Of a stretch of DNA of 21,094 nucleotides, positions 7,252 through 14,379 are shown one piece after another. This DNA is from CAZJHD01 sp964545855. GTDB lineage: Bacteria; Planctomycetota; UBA1135; JACQFD01. The notes beneath the pieces are model-generated. The model had not been told where the DNA came from, searched no databases, and was given only the letters and a program-made list of their open reading frames with translations. Numbering within the stretch: the first letter of the stretch is position 1; each line of letters opens with the position of its first letter. A program made the translations under genes and the position numbers. Location of the stretch: contig CAZJHD010000074.1 in the NCBI GenBank assembly GCA_964545855.1, positions 1 through 21,094 on the forward strand, given 5' to 3'.

Positions 7252-9318
7252 GTGTCCGCCTCCTCCCACATCCTCCAGGATCTCGCCGTCGCGCTCAGCG
7301 TCGCCGCCGTCACCACGGTGGTGTTCCAGAAGCTCCGGCAGCCGGTGGTGCTGGGGTACCTCCTCGCGGGCCTGATCGTCGGCCCCTACACGTTCCCCGA
7401 CCTCTTCGTCTCGGGGTCCGAGTCGGTGCGCAATCTGTCGGAGCTGGGGGTGCTCCTCATCATGTTCTCCCTGGGGCTCGAGCTGAGCCTGCGGCGGCTC
7501 CTGCGCGTCGGCGCTCCGGCGACCCTCGTGGCGCTGATCGAGATGGGGCTGATGCTCTGGCTCGGCTTCTCCGCCGGGCTCGCCTTCGGATGGTCGCACA
7601 CCGAGAGCCTCTTCCTCGGCGCCGCCGTCTGCATCTCCAGCACGACGATCATCACGCGCGCCTTCAAGGAGGAGAAGGCGACGGGCCGCGCTCCCCATCT
7701 CGTGTTCGGGATCCTCGTCGTGGAGGACGTGATCGCCGTCCTCCTCCTCACGGTGCTCACGGCCATCGCCCGCGGCACCGGCACGCCCGGCAGCTCCGTC
7801 CTCGACGCGAGCCTCGGCCTCGGCATCTTCCTCGTCGTCGTCTTCGTCGTCGGGATCCTCGTGATTCCGCGTCTCTTCCGGATGCTCGTCCGGATGGGCC
7901 GCGACGAGACGCTGCTCATCGCCTCCGTCGGCCTCTGCTTCGGCCTCGCGCTCCTCGCCGACTCGCGGGGCTACTCGCCCGCCCTCGGCGCCTTCCTGGC
8001 GGGCATCCTCGTCGCCGAGTCGGGCCACGCGAAGCGCATCGAGCACCTGGTGCAGCCCGTCCGCGACGTCTTCGCGGCGGTCTTCTTCGTCGGCATCGGC
8101 ATGCTCCTCGACCCGAGCGCCATCGTGGAGCACTGGCCCCTCGTGCTCGTCATCGCCCTGCTGACGACCGTCGGGAAGATGGTGGGCGCCAGCGTCGGGA
8201 CGTTCCTCGCCGGCGAATCGACCCACACCTCCGTGAAGGTGGGGATGAGCCTCGCGCAGAACGGCGAGTTCTCCTTCCTCATCGCGGAGCTCGGCATCTC
8301 CCTCGGTGTCGTGCGCGAGTCGTTCTATCCCATGACCATCGGCGTCTGCGCGCTGACGTCGTTCACCACGCCCTACTGGATCCGCTCCTCCGACGCAGCC
8401 TCCGAGATCCTCGACCGCAAGCTCCCCAAGCCCCTGCAGACCTTCGTCACGCTCTACGGGAGCTGGGTCGACAGCCTCGGGCGGCGGCGGCGGCAACCGC
8501 GCGAGCACTCACGGGCCCGGCAGAAGGCGGCGTTCCTCGCGCTCGACGCGGCCGGCATCGTCGCCATCGTGATCCTCGCGTCCTTGAACCACCGCGAGGT
8601 GGCCGACTTCCTCGCGGGAGCCCTCCCGGTGCCGGAGTGGCTCGTGCGCTTCGCCGTCGTGGCCGGCGTGCTCCTCGTGCTCACGCCGTTCCTCCTGGGC
8701 ATCTTCCGGATGGCGCGGGCCGTCGCCATCGAGCTCGCGACGCAGGCGCTCCCGGCGAGCAACGCCGGCGTCGACCTCGGGCGCGCGCCGCGCGGAGCGC
8801 TCGTCGCGACGCTCCAGTTCGTCGTGCTCACCATCGTCGGCATCCCGATGCTGATGATCACCCAGCCGTTCCTGCCGCCCTTCCGCGGCGGTCTCGTCTT
8901 CATCGCGCTCGCCGCCCTCGTCGCCGTCGCCTTCTGGCGCTCCGTGCGCGACGTCCACGGCCACGTGCGCGCCGGCACCCAGATCATCGTGTCGTCGCTC
9001 ATCGCGCAGACCGCTCCCGAGCAGACCCAGTCGGCCATCCACGAGATCGAGACCACCCTCCCGGGCGTCGGCTCCCTCGACCGCTTCGAGGTGAAGCCGG
9101 GCTTCGGTTGCATCGGGCAGTCGCTCTCCGACCTCAACCTCCGCGGCGACTCCGGCGCCAATGTGCTCGCGATCCTGCGTCCCGGCGGCGAGGTGGTGAC
9201 CCCCGAGGCGGAGGAGGTGCTTCGCGCGGACGACGTCCTGATCCTGAACGGCACCCGCGACGCGATCCGCGAAGCGGCCCAGCTCCTGCGGAATGCGGAG
9301 CCGGCGGAGGAGGCGTAG
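7252..9318 (+). CDS. CPA2-type cation:proton antiporter with RCK C-terminal domain
   Basis: A 688-residue inner-membrane protein. Residues about 5-385 form the Na+/H+ exchanger domain of the CPA2 (KefB/RosB-like) group, with many hydrophobic helices, the VVLGYLLAGLIVGPYTF entry motif, SSTTIITRAF and the acidic VVEDVIAVLLL helix that carries the ion-binding Asp in this family. A polar stretch with several Arg residues (about 400-425) is followed by further membrane helices to about 575, then a cytosolic TrkA-C/RCK-C-like domain at about 612-680. No NAD-binding RCK-N domain is present, unlike KefB/KefC. It probably exchanges K+ or Na+ for H+. The start is a GTG at 7252; the ribosome-binding site is weak, so nearby starts cannot be excluded. 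Confidence 0.9.
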   Translation: MSASSHILQDLAVALSVAAVTTVVFQKLRQPVVLGYLLAGLIVGPYTFPDLFVSGSESVRNLSELGVLLIMFSLGLELSLRRLLRVGAPATLVALIEMGLMLWLGFSAGLAFGWSHTESLFLGAAVCISSTTIITRAFKEEKATGRAPHLVFGILVVEDVIAVLLLTVLTAIARGTGTPGSSVLDASLGLGIFLVVVFVVGILVIPRLFRMLVRMGRDETLLIASVGLCFGLALLADSRGYSPALGAFLAGILVAESGHAKRIEHLVQPVRDVFAAVFFVGIGMLLDPSAIVEHWPLVLVIALLTTVGKMVGASVGTFLAGESTHTSVKVGMSLAQNGEFSFLIAELGISLGVVRESFYPMTIGVCALTSFTTPYWIRSSDAASEILDRKLPKPLQTFVTLYGSWVDSLGRRRRQPREHSRARQKAAFLALDAAGIVAIVILASLNHREVADFLAGALPVPEWLVRFAVVAGVLLVLTPFLLGIFRMARAVAIELATQALPASNAGVDLGRAPRGALVATLQFVVLTIVGIPMLMITQPFLPPFRGGLVFIALAALVAVAFWRSVRDVHGHVRAGTQIIVSSLIAQTAPEQTQSAIHEIETTLPGVGSLDRFEVKPGFGCIGQSLSDLNLRGDSGANVLAILRPGGEVVTPEAEEVLRADDVLILNGTRDAIREAAQLLRNAEPAEEA

Positions 9319-9421
9319 GGGAGCGCTGGGGGAGAGCTTCCGCGAGAGCGCGACGGGACGGCTTCCGAGCGGAGAGGTCCGGTTGCCAGCGGAGAGCGTG
9401 CGCCGCGAGCCCCGGAGCAGA

Positions 9422-9447
9422 CCGTCCGCTGCACCCGGTCGTCAGGC
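9422..9447 (-). other. Possible decayed attC half-site after third cassette gene
   Basis: Read ungapped against the right half of the intact attC at 11310-11369, bases 9422-9447 match at 19 of 26 positions, including CCGTCCGCTG at the same distance from the core. The core is GTCAGGC instead of GTTRRRY. It sits 4 bases beyond the stop of the DUF6265 gene, as the intact site sits 6 bases beyond the cupin stop. CAGCGGA at about 9388-9394 can pair with TCCGCTG at 9425-9431, as in an attC arm, but I find no second core. Treat as a degenerate site or coincidence. Confidence 0.4.
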
Positions 9448-9451
9448 GCCT

Positions 9452-10369
9452 CTAGTTGGTTTCGCGCTCGTACTCGTAGCGCCGCGGGCTGCCGCCCTTC
9501 ATGAAGCCGATCGTGGTGCTCAGGCCACCTTCGGCCGAGAGTTCGTACACGATGCGCTTCGGGTAGTCGTGGCGCGGGTTGTCGAACACGGCGCGCGTCG
9601 TCGTCAGCTCGGTGAGAACGAACTCGGTCGCCGGATTGCCGCCGGGTTGGGCGATGTAGATCAGCCCGCCGTCGCGCTCGACGATGCGCAGGTACTCGAA
9701 CGCGGACATCTTGCCCCGCGAGACCGTGCGCGACACGCCGAGCATGGCGCCGCCGAGCGGCGGGCTCCATCGCTCCTCCATCGACGCTCCCGAGCTCCGC
9801 GTTCCGACCCACGCGCCGGCCAGCCACTCCAGGTCGCCGATCGCGGCCTTGGCCGGCGCGGGCAACGCGATGTCCTTCGCATGCCGGTAGAGCCCGACCG
9901 ATGCAGACGCCGAAGGCGACCCGGACGCGGCGCGCACGAGCAGTCCGTCGGGCGTGACGCGGAACTCCCTCCGGATCAGCCCATCGGGCGCCTTGCCCGG
10001 CTCGCGCACGAAGTCGACCTCGTACGTGAACGCGCCATCCTTCCACGCACCGCGGTAGCGCGCGGTCTTCTGCGCCTCGGTGATCTCGGTGATCGAGCCG
10101 TCGAGCGCGACGCGCACATCGCGGTGCCCCGAACCATGGCCGCGCACCAGGATGACCGCGCCTTCCTCCGCGCGCATCGAGAACGTCGCGCTCATGGGGG
10201 GCCCCATTCGCTCGAGGGCGCGACCTTCGGTGCGGTCCTCGACGTAGATCCATTCGCCGTCCAACGCGCGCAACCCGTCGGCCTGCGCCGAACGCGCGCT
10301 CGCGGCCAACGCCGCACCGAGGGTTGCGAGAAGTGCGAGCGCTGTCGCCGACCAGGTGTGCATGTGCAT
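9452..10369 (-). CDS. Secreted DUF6265-domain protein, probable third cassette gene
   Basis: A 305-residue protein with a signal peptide (hydrophobic residues about 6-22, small residues before Ala30). The middle (about 35-165) is a beta-rich region I cannot assign. The C-terminal third, from about residue 178, has the DUF6265 pattern: LEWLAGAWVG, EERWSPPLGGAMLG, FEYLRIVE and FDNPRHDYPKRIVYEL, a lipocalin-like domain of unknown role. The ATG at 10369 is preceded by AAAGGGG about 7 bases upstream, so I prefer it to the longer form starting at 10393. The start is about 60 bases from the attC core at 10431, longer than for the other two cassettes. Its composition is closer to the host genome than the other two cassette genes. 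Substrate or ligand unknown. Confidence 0.85.
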   Translation of the reverse strand: MHMHTWSATALALLATLGAALAASARSAQADGLRALDGEWIYVEDRTEGRALERMGPPMSATFSMRAEEGAVILVRGHGSGHRDVRVALDGSITEITEAQKTARYRGAWKDGAFTYEVDFVREPGKAPDGLIRREFRVTPDGLLVRAASGSPSASASVGLYRHAKDIALPAPAKAAIGDLEWLAGAWVGTRSSGASMEERWSPPLGGAMLGVSRTVSRGKMSAFEYLRIVERDGGLIYIAQPGGNPATEFVLTELTTTRAVFDNPRHDYPKRIVYELSAEGGLSTTIGFMKGGSPRRYEYERETN

Positions 10370-10430
10370 TGCGAAGCCCCTTTCTGGGTGCAATCACCAA
10401 GGAGTGGAGGAATTGCCAACCTACCTGCCT

Positions 10431-10490
10431 ACCCAACGCTCCGCATCAGCGGCGGCGCGGAGCGCCGTCCGCCGCATGCTGTTGTTGGGC
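10431..10490 (-). other. attC recombination site 1
   Basis: A 60-bp imperfect palindrome bounded by ACCCAAC (10431-10437) and GTTGGGC (10484-10490), matching the attC cores RYYYAAC and GTTRRRY. The inner arms pair (CGGCG with CGCCG, GCAT with ATGC) with a single-base bulge and a mismatch. It is 52/60 identical to the second site at 11310-11369. It begins 11 bases beyond the stop of the methyltransferase gene, where a cassette's attC should be. Confidence 0.9.
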
Positions 10491-10500
10491 AGCGCAGTCA

Positions 10501-11289
10501 TCAGTCTACCGTTCCACGAACCGCCCACGCCCTAGCGGTGAGGGCAATCGTCCCGTCTGGTGCTCGTCGCAACGTACCATCAAGCGTCCGCGCCAAGAGT
10601 GCGCGGCGCTCAGTGTCCAGCGATGCAACGTACGATGGAGCCGGCCCGGTTCCTCCGAGAAAGGGGTGCCAGTAGTCATCGAAGCTTGCGAACACCGTGG
10701 GGATCTCGATCGGGTCGCAGCAGACGTCACCAAGACCGCCGCTGCGGAACACTGTCGTCAACGCGTCGCGCCGACAGAGGGGAAACCGGCTGCCTTCGTC
10801 GATCTCTCGGGCCGCCGAGTCCACTTCCGCTGCTGCATCCCAGAAGTGGCGCAAGAAGCGTATTCCGTCACTGTAGTCCCACACGCACGCGGAGACCGTG
10901 GCGTGTGGCGCAGCAACAGACCGCATCTCATGAACGGAGGCCTCGACGTTGGGAAAGAAGTTCAACGCGAGCAGAGAAGTGACGCTGCCGTACCCCCCAG
11001 GGCGGCGCGGGAGGCTTCCAACTCCAGCGGTGACGAAAGACAACCGGGCGTCCCGGCCATGTTCTCGAGCGAACTCGACGAGAGGGGTGGCCGGATCGCA
11101 GCCCACGACAGACGCCGGGTCGGCGTGGCTGCAGATTGCGTGGGCAAGCGACCCAGTGCCACACCCGACATCGAACCAGTGGGCACCTCGAGGGATCTGC
11201 AACCAGGACACGAACTGAGGGGCGAGGCGGCGACTCCACCGGCCCATGAAGTCCTCGTAGGTTGATCCGGCCGCCCATTCGTCCCGCAC
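10501..11289 (-). CDS. Class I SAM-dependent methyltransferase, integron cassette gene
   Basis: A 262-residue soluble methyltransferase. Motif I is WFDVGCGTGSLAH (Gly-rich loop at residues 40-46), followed by an acidic residue in VVGCDPATP and the usual Rossmann strands (SVTSLLALNFFPN). The N-terminal YEDFMGRWSRRLAPQFVSWL and C-terminal DDYWHPFLGGTGPAPSYV stretches mark a family common in environmental bacteria and soil genomes; its substrate is not known to me. The start is the GTG at 11289, with AAAAGGAGG 8 bases upstream and about 20 bases from the attC core at 11310. Upstream in-frame codons lie inside the attC site and are rejected. The stop is 11 bases from the next attC. Codon use is less GC-biased than in flanking genes. 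Confidence 0.92.
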   Translation of the reverse strand: MRDEWAAGSTYEDFMGRWSRRLAPQFVSWLQIPRGAHWFDVGCGTGSLAHAICSHADPASVVGCDPATPLVEFAREHGRDARLSFVTAGVGSLPRRPGGYGSVTSLLALNFFPNVEASVHEMRSVAAPHATVSACVWDYSDGIRFLRHFWDAAAEVDSAAREIDEGSRFPLCRRDALTTVFRSGGLGDVCCDPIEIPTVFASFDDYWHPFLGGTGPAPSYVASLDTERRALLARTLDGTLRRAPDGTIALTARAWAVRGTVD

Positions 11290-11309
11290 GTCGCTCGCCT
11301 CCTTTTGCT

Positions 11310-11369
11310 GCCTAACGCTCAGCATCAGCGGCGGCGCGCAGCGCCGTCCGCTGGATGCTGTTGTTAGAC
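11310..11369 (-). other. attC recombination site 2
   Basis: A 60-bp site bounded by GCCTAAC (11310-11316) and GTTAGAC (11363-11369). The single strand folds almost perfectly: CAGCAT pairs with ATGCTG, CAGCGG with CCGCTG and CGGCG with CGCCG around a CGCAG loop. Two extrahelical bases, T347 and G354 (that is 11347 and 11354), protrude on the plus strand, like the T and G bulges of known attC bottom strands. That polarity agrees with cassette genes being read on the minus strand. It starts 6 bases beyond the cupin stop. Confidence 0.93.
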
Positions 11370-11375
11370 GCCGAG

Positions 11376-11840
11376 CTATTGCACGTCGTGGAAGGTCGTC
11401 TGGTAGCGGCCATACAACTTCACCCACTCCTCGCGGCTCGGAGGCCCGCCAGTTGTCGCAATGATCTGTGCCAGATCCCTGAAGTACTGCGCGAAGGAGG
11501 CGCCGAACGTGCCGACGATCCTCCCCTTTCCCAAGCCAACATTCCGAAATCCATGTGGCTGTCCCCGTTTGACGAACAAGAATGAGCCAGGGCTGGCCGC
11601 GATGACTTCGGACCCAAGCGAGAACTCGAACTCTCCGCCGACAACGTAAAACGTCTCGTCGTGGCCGTGGTGAATGTGCTGGGGCGAGCCCTTCGCCGAC
11701 GGGGCTGCAACATATTCATAGTGGACTACCGTACCGTCCGCGTGTGCCCCTGAGATCTTCAGGATTAGCTCACTGTCTTCGAGAAACCGCAACCGTTCAC
11801 CGGAACCCGGTTCGAGCATGAGGTATGTCGGTTGAGCCAT
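11376..11840 (-). CDS. Cupin-domain protein, first integron cassette gene
   Basis: A 154-residue single-domain cupin. The first cupin motif is Gly51, His55, His57, Glu62 (QHIHHGHDETFYVVGG) and the second is P95-H96-G-F-R-N100, giving the usual three-His/one-Glu metal site. Such small cupins range from dioxygenases and isomerases to binding proteins; this one cannot be assigned further. The start is the ATG at 11840, or a GTG directly before it at 11843; AAGGAGA lies 7 bases upstream. The gene begins about 17 bases after the GTTAGGC core next to the presumed attI and stops 6 bases before attC 2, the tight packing of a cassette. Base composition is markedly less GC-rich than in the host genes. 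Confidence 0.92.
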   Translation of the reverse strand: MAQPTYLMLEPGSGERLRFLEDSELILKISGAHADGTVVHYEYVAAPSAKGSPQHIHHGHDETFYVVGGEFEFSLGSEVIAASPGSFLFVKRGQPHGFRNVGLGKGRIVGTFGASFAQYFRDLAQIIATTGGPPSREEWVKLYGRYQTTFHDVQ

Positions 11841-11856
11841 CACGTTGTCTCCTTTC

Positions 11857-12115
11857 GCCTAACGGGCTGGAATGCGGTCTTGGAGGATGACATCGCGCGC
11901 GTTGCTCGGCGCATGTCGAGTGCGCCCAACAACAATTGTACTGGTTCATGTAGCGCCAGTTTGCGCGATCTCCGGGTCCGTCGAACACGCCGCCGGACTT
12001 GTCGGCAACTGTATCAACTTCTCGCCCCGAAGCGCGGTTGCGTCATGCGCGCGATCCGGGCCCGCGTGGATGCACTGCACAGAGCTGCTGTCCTTCCTGC
12101 CATGTTCGCGGGCAG
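11857..12115 (-). other. Presumed attI region between intI and first cassette
   Basis: This gap has no convincing gene. Read on the minus strand it ends in a GTTAGGC core (11863-11857), the expected junction between attI and the first cassette. A second same-direction core, GTTGGGC (11930-11924), lies 67 bases upstream, next to a hairpin (GGCGCA...TGCGCC, about 11909-11927). I find no partner RYYYAAC, so this is not an attC. attI sites have little conserved sequence, so the call rests on position and the core. Confidence 0.5.
11935..11940 (-). promoter_or_regulatory. Possible -10 box of a cassette promoter
   Basis: TACAAT on the minus strand (5 of 6 to TATAAT) sits about 95 bases upstream of the cupin start, inside the presumed attI region, where an integron cassette promoter would be. 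I find no good -35 box at 16-18 bases, so this is a weak candidate only. Confidence 0.2.
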
Positions 12116-12868
12116 TCACGACTGCGCCTCACGATCGGACGAGCGGTCGCGTGCGCCGCGGAGACCGAGCAACCGATCCACCGGGCTCTGTACTCCGAGC
12201 GGCCTGCGATTCAGGACATGGGTGTAGATCATCGTCGTCCTCACGTCCTTGTGCCCCAGAAGCTCCTGGATGGTGCGGATGTCGGAGCCGCTCTCGAGGA
12301 GGTGGGTCGCGAAGGAGTGGCGAAGCGTGTGGCAGGAGGCGTGCTTCGGGATGCCGGCGGCCAGAACGGCCGTTCGGAACGCGCGCTGGAGGACCGTCTC
12401 GAGCAGGTGGTGGCGCCTGCGTTGGCCTGTCGCGCCGTGCACGTAGCGCGAAGTCGCCGGGAAGACCCACTGCCAAGGCCATTCGCGGCCCGCATTGGGG
12501 TACTTCCGCTCCAGCGCCTCGGGCAGCTCCACCCAGCCCGCGCCGGCTGCGAGGTCGCCCTCGTGTCGAGTCCGTACGTTCGCGAGATGACGCTGCAGCG
12601 GCGTGGCGAGCGAGGCAGGGAGGATCCAGCCTACATGGGCTTTGCGGGTCCGGGGGCTCGCATGTCGGAGCGCCAGGGCACGCTCGACCTTCTCGCGCAG
12701 TCGCCGCCTCGGCCCGGGCACGGGCGCAGCGCCATGTTCCGGAGGCGTCTCGCGGACGCGGTCGGAGACGGGCGCGGATCGCGCCACCCTCTGGCGGCAT
12801 CTCGACAACGGCGCCCGTCGCGACGCGCGCGGCGGGAGAGGCGGAGCGCCCTGGGGAAGTGCTCTCAT
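12116..12868 (-). pseudogene. intI: Integron integrase remnant with large in-frame internal deletion
   Basis: A 250-residue open frame clearly derived from an integron tyrosine recombinase. Residues about 53-82 match the IntI N-terminal helix region (LREKVERALALRHASPRTRK...GWI). Residue 83 onward matches the segment that in IntI follows the catalytic Lys strand (LPASLATPLQRHL). About 140 residues, including most of the core-binding domain, the first catalytic Arg and the beta-hairpin Lys, are missing, as judged from my memory of IntI1. The IntI-specific patch (LPEALERKYPNAGREWPWQWVFP) is intact, as are His180/Arg183 (HTLRH), His206 (LLGHKD) and Tyr215 (MIYTH), spaced as in IntI1. The junction is near 12623. 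The frame stays open but cannot be an active recombinase. The first 50 residues are Arg/Pro-rich and the true start is unsure. The 154-base gap to chrA holds nothing I recognise. Confidence 0.88.
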
Positions 12869-13022
12869 GGAACGCGGGGTGCGACGCGTCGTCCCCTCGC
12901 GGAGACGCGAACTCTATGCACCGGTCCGGCGCGCGTCGAGCGGGCTGCCGCTTGGTTCCGACCCTCGAGCCCGGCCCTATCACCCGTCCGCCACCACCGG
13001 CTGCTACCGTCTCGCGCCCGCC

Positions 13023-14357
13023 GTGCCCCCGAGCGACGTCCCCTTCCGCGAGGCGCTCCGCGTCTGGATCCGCGTCGCGGCGACGAGCTTCGGCGGGCCC
13101 GCCGGACAGATCGCGGTGATGCACCGCATCGTCGTCGAGGAGAAGCGATGGGTGAGCGAGGCGCGGTTCCTCCACGCGCTCAACTTCTGCATGTTGCTCC
13201 CGGGCCCGGAGGCGCAGCAGCTCGCGACCTACCTCGGCTGGCTCCTCCACGGCACGAAGGGCGGCCTCGTCGCCGGAACGCTCTTCGTCCTGCCGGGCTT
13301 CCTCTCGATCCTCGCGCTGAGCTTCCTCTACGTGCTCTCGCGCAATCTGCCGGCGATCGAGGGTCTCTTCTTCGGGCTCAAGGCGGCGGTCCTCGCCGTC
13401 GTGGTCGACGCGCTGCTCCGCATCGGACGGCGCGCCCTCGTGCGCCGGCTCCACGTCGCCATCGCCGCCGCGGCCTTCGCCGCGATCTTCGCGCTCCGCG
13501 TGCCGTTCCCCGCGATCGTCCTCGGCGCGGGAGCGCTCGGCCTCCTCGCACGCCGCGCCCTCGTCGCGACGGCGGAGACGGCCGCGCCGATCGACGCCGA
13601 CGCCGTGACCCGCGCTCCCGCGGCGCCGAGCCTCGCGCGCGCGGCGCGGATCGCCGCCGTCGGTCTCGCCCTCTGGGCCGCGCCCGTCGCCGCCTGCATC
13701 GCTCTCGCGCCCGCGAGCGGCGCGCCCCCCTTCGCCGACCTCGCCGTCTTCTTCTCCAAGATGGCCGTCGTCACCTTCGGCGGCGCCTACGCGGTGCTCG
13801 CCTATGTGGCGCAGCACGCCGTCGAGGTGCGCCACTGGCTCCAGCCCGGCGAGATGCTCGACGGCCTCGGCATGGCGGAGACCACGCCGGGCCCGCTCAT
13901 CCAGGTGGTGCAGTTCGTCGGCTTCCTCGCGGCGCACCGCGCGCCGGGATCGCTCCCGCCGCTCGCCGCCGGCGCCCTCGCGTCGGTGCTGGTGACGTGG
14001 GTCACCTTCGTGCCCTGCTTCCTCTGGATCTTCCTCGGCGCGCCCTGGATCGAGGCGCTGCGCGGCAACCGCCGGCTCGCCGGCGCGCTCTCGGCGATCA
14101 CCGCCGCCGTCGTCGGCGTCATCCTGAATCTCGCCCTCTGGTTCGCGCTCCACGTCCTCTTCCGGTCGGTCGCCGACGCCGAGTGGCTCGGCGTGGTGCG
14201 CGTGCCGCTCCCGGTGCCACGCACCGTCGACCTCGCCGCCCTCGCGCTGGCCGCGCTGAGCGCCCTCGCCCTCCTGCGCTTCCGCCTCGGGATGATCGCG
14301 ACCCTCGCCGCGAGCGCGGCCCTCGGCGTCGCGCTCCGGCTGCTCGGGCTCGCGTGA
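13023..14357 (+). CDS. chrA: Chromate transporter, ChrA (CHR) family
   Basis: A 444-residue inner-membrane protein of the long, two-domain CHR type. The first half carries SFGGPAGQIAVMHR, RWVSEARFLHALNFCMLLPGPEAQQLATYLGW, and the second half repeats the pattern with VVTFGGAYAVLAYVAQ and LGMAETTPGPLIQVVQFVGF. Many hydrophobic helices surround a charged central loop (about residues 185-205). Family members export chromate, conferring resistance, though many homologues have not been tested. I chose the GTG at 13023 because similarity starts right after it; the open frame extends further upstream without any recognisable protein. It is divergent from the intI remnant and convergent with the hydrolase, whose stop lies 13 bases away. 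No link to the integron other than position. Confidence 0.9.
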   Translation: MPPSDVPFREALRVWIRVAATSFGGPAGQIAVMHRIVVEEKRWVSEARFLHALNFCMLLPGPEAQQLATYLGWLLHGTKGGLVAGTLFVLPGFLSILALSFLYVLSRNLPAIEGLFFGLKAAVLAVVVDALLRIGRRALVRRLHVAIAAAAFAAIFALRVPFPAIVLGAGALGLLARRALVATAETAAPIDADAVTRAPAAPSLARAARIAAVGLALWAAPVAACIALAPASGAPPFADLAVFFSKMAVVTFGGAYAVLAYVAQHAVEVRHWLQPGEMLDGLGMAETTPGPLIQVVQFVGFLAAHRAPGSLPPLAAGALASVLVTWVTFVPCFLWIFLGAPWIEALRGNRRLAGALSAITAAVVGVILNLALWFALHVLFRSVADAEWLGVVRVPLPVPRTVDLAALALAALSALALLRFRLGMIATLAASAALGVALRLLGLA

Positions 14358-14379
14358 GGCGACCCTCCGCTCACGCCTC
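14356..14379. terminator. Weak inverted repeat between convergent genes
   Basis: GAGGCG (14356-14361) and CGCCTC (14374-14379) form a 6-bp stem around a 12-base loop, overlapping both stop codons. There is no T-run, so terminator activity is only a guess. Confidence 0.25.

Larger units (their letters stand above)
9388..12868 (-). mobile_element. Small chromosomal integron with defective integrase and three cassettes
   Basis: Reading leftward: remnant intI (12116-12868), a presumed attI region, then cassette 1 (cupin, about 11862-11316), cassette 2 (methyltransferase, about 11315-10437) and cassette 3 (DUF6265 protein, from about 10436 to the decayed attC-like site at 9422-9447). Each gene is tightly framed by recombination cores, and cassette genes have their own ribosome-binding sites. 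The integrase is transcribed in the same direction as the cassettes, the reverse of class 1 integrons; this arrangement is known from some Planctomycetes and Treponema. The limits given are my inference. With a damaged integrase the element should be immobile unless an integrase acts in trans. Confidence 0.85.

Noticed and set aside
5282..7375. A 697-codon plus-strand frame opposite recN
   Set aside because: RecN motifs are unambiguous on the minus strand; this frame is compositionally a shadow.
11924..11990. A third attC in plus orientation starting at GCCCAACAACA
   Set aside because: No GTTRRRY partner and no pairing arms follow within a plausible length; kept only as a possible fragment within the attI candidate.
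12129..14153. A long minus-strand frame crossing chrA and intI
   Set aside because: It is antisense to the ChrA protein with shadow-type composition; the integrase motifs are in a different frame.
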